Part shown: positions 61,601 to 64,000 of the stretch, one piece after another
How positions within the stretch are numbered: position 1 is the stretch's first letter
How the letters are laid out: every line of letters begins with the position of its first letter
DNA from: Apostichopus japonicus
Taxonomy: Eukaryota; Echinodermata; Holothuroidea; Aspidochirotida; Stichopodidae
DNA length: 64,000 nucleotides
Direction of reading: 5' to 3'
Assembly: GCF_037975245.1 (NCBI RefSeq)
Contig: NC_092565.1
Span: 15,715,499-15,779,498 of the forward strand
Made by a program: the position numbers and the translations under genes
The notes under the pieces: model-generated
What the model saw: the letters and a program-made list of their open reading frames with translations, nothing else
The model's database searches: none
Told to the model about the DNA's origin: nothing

Positions 61601-63802
61601 TAGTTAAAGGGAGCGTCTCATGCCTCAGTAGATTGACTGATGTCATGCTGACTATGAACTCGTCAGTCAACCAGTAGTGGACCTCATTGTGTATTTCACA
61701 ATCTCTTCCTTGTAAACTAGCTATTGATAACTGTACCTTTTCTCTCTTATACTCTGTTAAAACTTAATGTTTCAGTTACATAACTCTACACAAATTTATA
61801 TGTTTTGTAACCTAAGGCTATTTGCTAACTGAAATATGCAAATAAAATTCATTACTGTCATAATAATTCTACCATCACCAACCCCAACCACCCACACCAC
61901 CTCCCTTCCTCTTCTTCCCCCTTGATTTTTCCTCCCTTTTATTCCATTCTTGGTTACCAGAAAGTCAAAGAACTGTTTTGAAGCTCTCTATAATGGTGCT
62001 ATCGATGGATTAAAGATCTGTGGTTACATCATCGCTAATATTCTGACTATTCTCTGTGTCCTTGCATTGATCAACAACATTCTTCAGTGGCTCGGTGAAC
62101 TAGCAGACATCGAAGGCCTTAGCTTTCAGGTCAGTTTTTAAAACTCTTTCAAGTGCTGTATATTTAAGCAAATTTATATTTAAAGATTAGTATTGTTGCA
62201 ATATCATGATATCAGCAATACTTGTATATTGTTATGAGTTTAACCTCCCAGTATTGTTTTCCAAAAGAAGAAAAAACAATTAAATTTTATAATGAGTCAA
62301 TAAAATGAATTTACCCTTACGAATTTCAAGGACAATGTATAAGATAAATCATTGGTCGATAGGGATGTTTGAAAAAATGTTTGAACAGGATTTACGTGAA
62401 GAAGTCTAAGACGGTATCTTTGACAAAAAACATTGCATCAAGACAATTTAATGTGAGTTTTATCTCAAAAAATTTAACAAACGTTTGGTTTTGAGAGAAC
62501 TGCAAAAGTAGTTGAAATGTGGGACCTAGTGCTGAAAGGTCGGTGATTGTCCTTTGACCTTTATTCAAAATGGTTGACTTTATCCTGCTGGCTTATTTCC
62601 TTTTCAAATGATGCACTTTCTTGTTTTTTGTTCTGTTTGGCTGTAGTTAATCTGCAGGTATCTCCTCTATCCCTTGGCTTGGATTTTGGGTACCGATCCT
62701 GAAGACTGTATGGAAGTTGCGGAACTCATTGGTATCAAGACTTTCCTGAATGAGTATATTGCCTATGAATATCTTTCTACTTATATCAGAGAGAATACAA
62801 TAACGGTAATCAGTTTTTATCTTTCAAAGCCATTTTTGTCTTTGACAATTGTGACAGTGTCTGTCAACAGTGAATCCATAGTAATAGTGTTGTAGTACCT
62901 TCATAACTTTTAACCTATTTCAATATGTAAATATTGTCCTCTATTTTTCCTTTGTCTTCTCCTATACTCATTGTTAAACTTCATTACCTATCTATTCAAG
63001 AGTGATTTTTTATCAGATAATATCAAGAAATGTAAGGACCTTCACAGTCAGCGTTTTGTTTTATCCTCATATCAAGGTTCTGTGAAAACTGCGAATACAA
63101 GAAATCAAACCACAAAAAAATTCAATGCGTCCTCTTTGTAGCTTATTGGCACGTTCTCACAAGTATCATTTTTTTACAGCCAGGACTGAATGTTATATAG
63201 CAAGTCGATTTATGAAGTTGAAAATTGGTCGACTTGACATTGAAATTAAGTAAGCTGCTTTGTAGACCTGTTTCGAGACGGTCTGGTGTACAATGAAATA
63301 TGCAGATGCGTTGCCTTGAAGTCATTTTTTTGCATTTCTTTTACTTCTGTCTGCGATATTATAATTGTGAGAGAGTAAAGATTGTAACATAAGCAAGAAG
63401 TTGTTCATCTTTTGATATCATTAGTTAATTGATTTTTTTTTATTTCTCTTATTCCTAAATGCTATTTTTAAATTTATTACATTAAGTGTTGGGAGAGTGT
63501 ACAAAATTATGGTCCATTCATCATACCAACATACCCAAACCTAACTTGAAATGAATTGTAAATAGGAAACACAAAAACACTTTTATTTTCATTTTTGATT
63601 TTTTCTTTTCCCCCCTTTCAGAGTCGCTCACAAATCATTGTGACCTATGCCATCTGTGGTTTTTCTCATGTTGGTAGCATCGGTGTTCTCTTGGGTGGCC
63701 TTGCACCTCTGGTGCCAGACAGGCTTTCAGAAATCAGTTCTCTTTGCGTGAGGGCGCTCGTTTCTGCCTGCATAGCCTGTTTCATGACAGCTTGTGTTGC
63801 AG
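40675..63802 (+). CDS. SLC28: Concentrative nucleoside transporter-like protein (SLC28 family), 3' end missing
   Basis: Ten coding exons give 584 residues and run off the window: 40675-40722, 48712-48849, 52771-53057, 58920-59076, 59256-59450, 60433-60594, 61013-61269, 61961-62129, 62647-62805 and 63622-63802. Phases agree at every join and all borders are GT-AG. The first exon (MGSKEGTGLRERTKEK) is the least certain, chosen for its ATG, strong donor and matching phase. Family blocks are RTVFWGVYLQIFFGVLILRT (213-232), the nucleoside gate region LPVIIFTSAM, MTTIAGS-like GGLATIAGS, SIMSAPASLVVAKMFIPE, DIEGLSFQLICRY, GIKTFLNEYIAYEYL (500-514) and YAICGFSHVGSIGVLLGG (533-550). These follow human CNT3 (691 residues) closely. 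CNTs are Na+- or H+-coupled plasma-membrane nucleoside importers. Here the substrate motif GQTE of hairpin 1 reads G328-C329-S330-T331, and His540 replaces a conserved Asn. Glu507 (human Glu519) and Asn324 are kept. Substrate and coupling may therefore differ. A paralogue with another function is possible. Confidence 0.92.
44710..45670. repeat. Minisatellite, 52-bp unit with a 168-bp higher-order duplication
   Basis: About 17 copies of a unit containing TATGAGTTATCCCACTAGTG and TTACCATAGGTCTTATCATT are present. In the left part a block of 168 bp (starting GGTCATGGAATACTAATATC at 44833 and again at 45001) is repeated, made of three diverged units. Units on the right are more alike. It lies in SLC28 intron 1. 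Confidence 0.92.
48040..48610. repeat. Degenerate tandem repeat rich in GCTAGATCTAG
   Basis: Repeated phrases such as AGCTAGATCTAGTAGCATGG and TGGTAGCTAG recur every 35-50 bp with much drift, ending about 100 bp before exon 2 of the SLC28 gene. Confidence 0.6.
49233..49285. mobile_element. Terminal fragment of CAGTGGCGGAG-family MITE
   Basis: TACAGACCATTCTCGCCCCC and ACCAATACCCCTAGCGCCGC followed by AACTG match the right end of the element at 54486-54866. The rest of the element is absent, so this is a remnant. Confidence 0.75.
52035..52136. repeat. Inverted repeat (hairpin)
   Basis: TATGGCAAGCCAAGTGGGAC (52041-52060) is matched in inverse by GTCCCATATGGCTTGCCAT about 50 bp downstream, with an AT-rich spacer. 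It lies in SLC28 intron 2. Confidence 0.7.
54094..54350 (+). mobile_element. tRNA-derived SINE with ATACAT tail
   Basis: The head (54094-54160) has the A box TAGCCTAGTGG (54101-54111), the B box GGTTCGAGTCA (54145-54155) and pairing ends GGAGTG/CACTCC. A unique body of about 140 bp follows, including CTTCGGTCAGCTTGCGGCTT, and the tail is ATACATACATAT repeats to about 54350. The T stem is incomplete, so it is not a functional tRNA. Confidence 0.8.
54486..54866. mobile_element. CAGTGGCGGAG-family MITE, second copy
   Basis: The ends are CAATGGCGGAG and CTCCGCCACTG, with a perfect 8-bp duplication ATTAGGCC (54478-54485 and 54867-54874). It lies in the opposite orientation to 38063-38460 and is clearly alike along its whole length, including CAAATGGACTGCTGGCGCCC and GACATTTGTCACATTTTGTT. 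It is a hAT-type non-autonomous element. Confidence 0.92.
56000..56230 (+). repeat. ggtca-containing intronic repeat unit
   Basis: It is related to the SFXN5 intron 3 repeat: CTGCTTGTAAGCATGATGAT, ...CAACCCTGTCGAGATTAGTG, GGAGGTCAAAGGTCATTTAA, GGTCAGTAGAAGT, then ACTTGGTAAACA. The core AGGTCAAAGGTCA at about 56124-56136 is a direct repeat of AGGTCA with one spacer base. Confidence 0.65.
58066..58255 (+). repeat. 39-bp minisatellite resembling SLC28 exon 4
   Basis: Four to five units of GACTGCTGCCACCAATATCT plus TTCAGTTCCTGCTCATAAT lie here. The unit resembles exon 4 from 58955 on (ATGATCGCTGCCACTGGTGT then CTTCCATTCCTGGATCA), so it probably arose from a copy of that exon. Since 39 is divisible by 3, several frames stay open. 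Confidence 0.8.
58270..58919 (+). repeat. Ladder of duplicated splice acceptors and partial exon 4 copies
   Basis: Six intact copies of the motif TTTCTGCTTTCTCAG followed by GGCAATGTACTTCTTCCTGG (with changes) precede the true acceptor. The decoy AGs are at 58370-58371, 58472-58473, 58575-58576, 58643-58644, 58745-58746 and 58849-58850. A seventh copy at about 58283 has lost its AG. The copies carry 20-50 bases of exon-like sequence, then CAATGCTGTATATGTTTTT leading to the next one. Read in the incoming phase, five of the six hit a stop. The last, from 58851, runs in frame into exon 4. Confidence 0.88.
59077..63621 (+). other. SLC28 introns 4 to 9
   Basis: The introns lie at 59077-59255, 59451-60432, 60595-61012, 61270-61960, 62130-62646 and 62806-63621. 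The first has a G run (59138-59150), the second a polypurine tract (60085-60170) and the fourth some duplicated phrases around GACTAGAGTTTATTCCACAG (61300 and 61438). I see no extra coding exon in them. Confidence 0.75.
60085..60170 (+). repeat. Polypurine (GAA)n(GAG)n tract
   Basis: It is 86 bp of uninterrupted purines in GAA, GGA and GAG triplets, in SLC28 intron 5, about 260 bp before the exon with the substrate motif. The minus strand gives an artificial Pro/Leu-rich open frame. Confidence 0.95.
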
Positions 63803-64000
63803 GTGAGTTAACTTTCATGCCATTTTGGTTAAACTTGAAACAAGTCTTACTCGTAGTAAAAACATGTGAGGATAAAGCCGTCAAAATACTGCTTAATATC
63901 AATGTATTGTACGTTCTGTGAAAGATTCCATTAGTTTTAATAGTGAGCAATATTGTCATCACTTTGTTAAACTAAAATGGTAAGTTACGTTGAATTCATT
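63803..64000 (+). other. SLC28 intron 10 (runs off right edge)
   Basis: It follows the donor GTGAGT at 63803. The last exon or exons, encoding about the final 50-110 residues, should be beyond the window. Confidence 0.7.

Overview
This is eukaryotic nuclear DNA from an invertebrate animal. It is AT-rich, has GT-AG introns of hundreds to thousands of bases, and is full of short non-autonomous DNA transposons, tRNA-derived SINEs, minisatellites and long C or G homopolymers. The four protein genes have clear animal relatives. Intronic repeats built around 'ggtcaaaggtca' and the overall texture suggest an invertebrate deuterostome, perhaps an echinoderm. The phylum is inferred, not proven.

Layout. 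(1) 290-575, minus: first coding exon of a cyclin J gene that continues off the left edge. (2) 576-8937: intergenic DNA with a hairpin and a SINE. (3) 8938-17433, minus: a nine-exon gene for a 249-residue protein with an N-terminal DEK_C domain and a C-terminal SWIB/MDM2 domain (UAF30/spp27-like). Its first intron holds a 1.8 kb hAT-type element with a perfect 8-bp target duplication. (4) 17434-20915: intergenic DNA between two divergent genes, with inverted repeats and a broken LINE inside a tandem repeat. (5) 20916-31855, plus: a complete 12-exon sideroflexin-5 gene (329 residues). (6) 31856-40674: intergenic DNA with four hAT-like MITEs, one nested in another, and a SINE. (7) 40675 to beyond 63802, plus: a concentrative nucleoside transporter (SLC28) gene. 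Ten coding exons (584 residues) are visible and the C-terminus lies outside the window.

All exon joins for the three larger genes were made by hand. They keep frame, use GT-AG borders and give continuous family-like proteins. The genes do not form an obvious pathway: one encodes a cell-cycle cyclin, one a chromatin or rDNA-type factor, one a mitochondrial carrier and one a plasma-membrane transporter.

The most unusual signals are in the SLC28 gene. The hairpin-1 substrate motif, normally Gly-Gln-Thr-Glu, reads Gly-Cys-Ser-Thr, and an Asn of the second half-site is His, while the second essential Glu is kept. Just upstream of the fourth coding exon, the acceptor and the first part of that exon have been duplicated into a ladder of six decoy acceptors. 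One decoy would add 23 in-frame hydrophobic residues. A 39-bp minisatellite next to the ladder appears to derive from the same exon.
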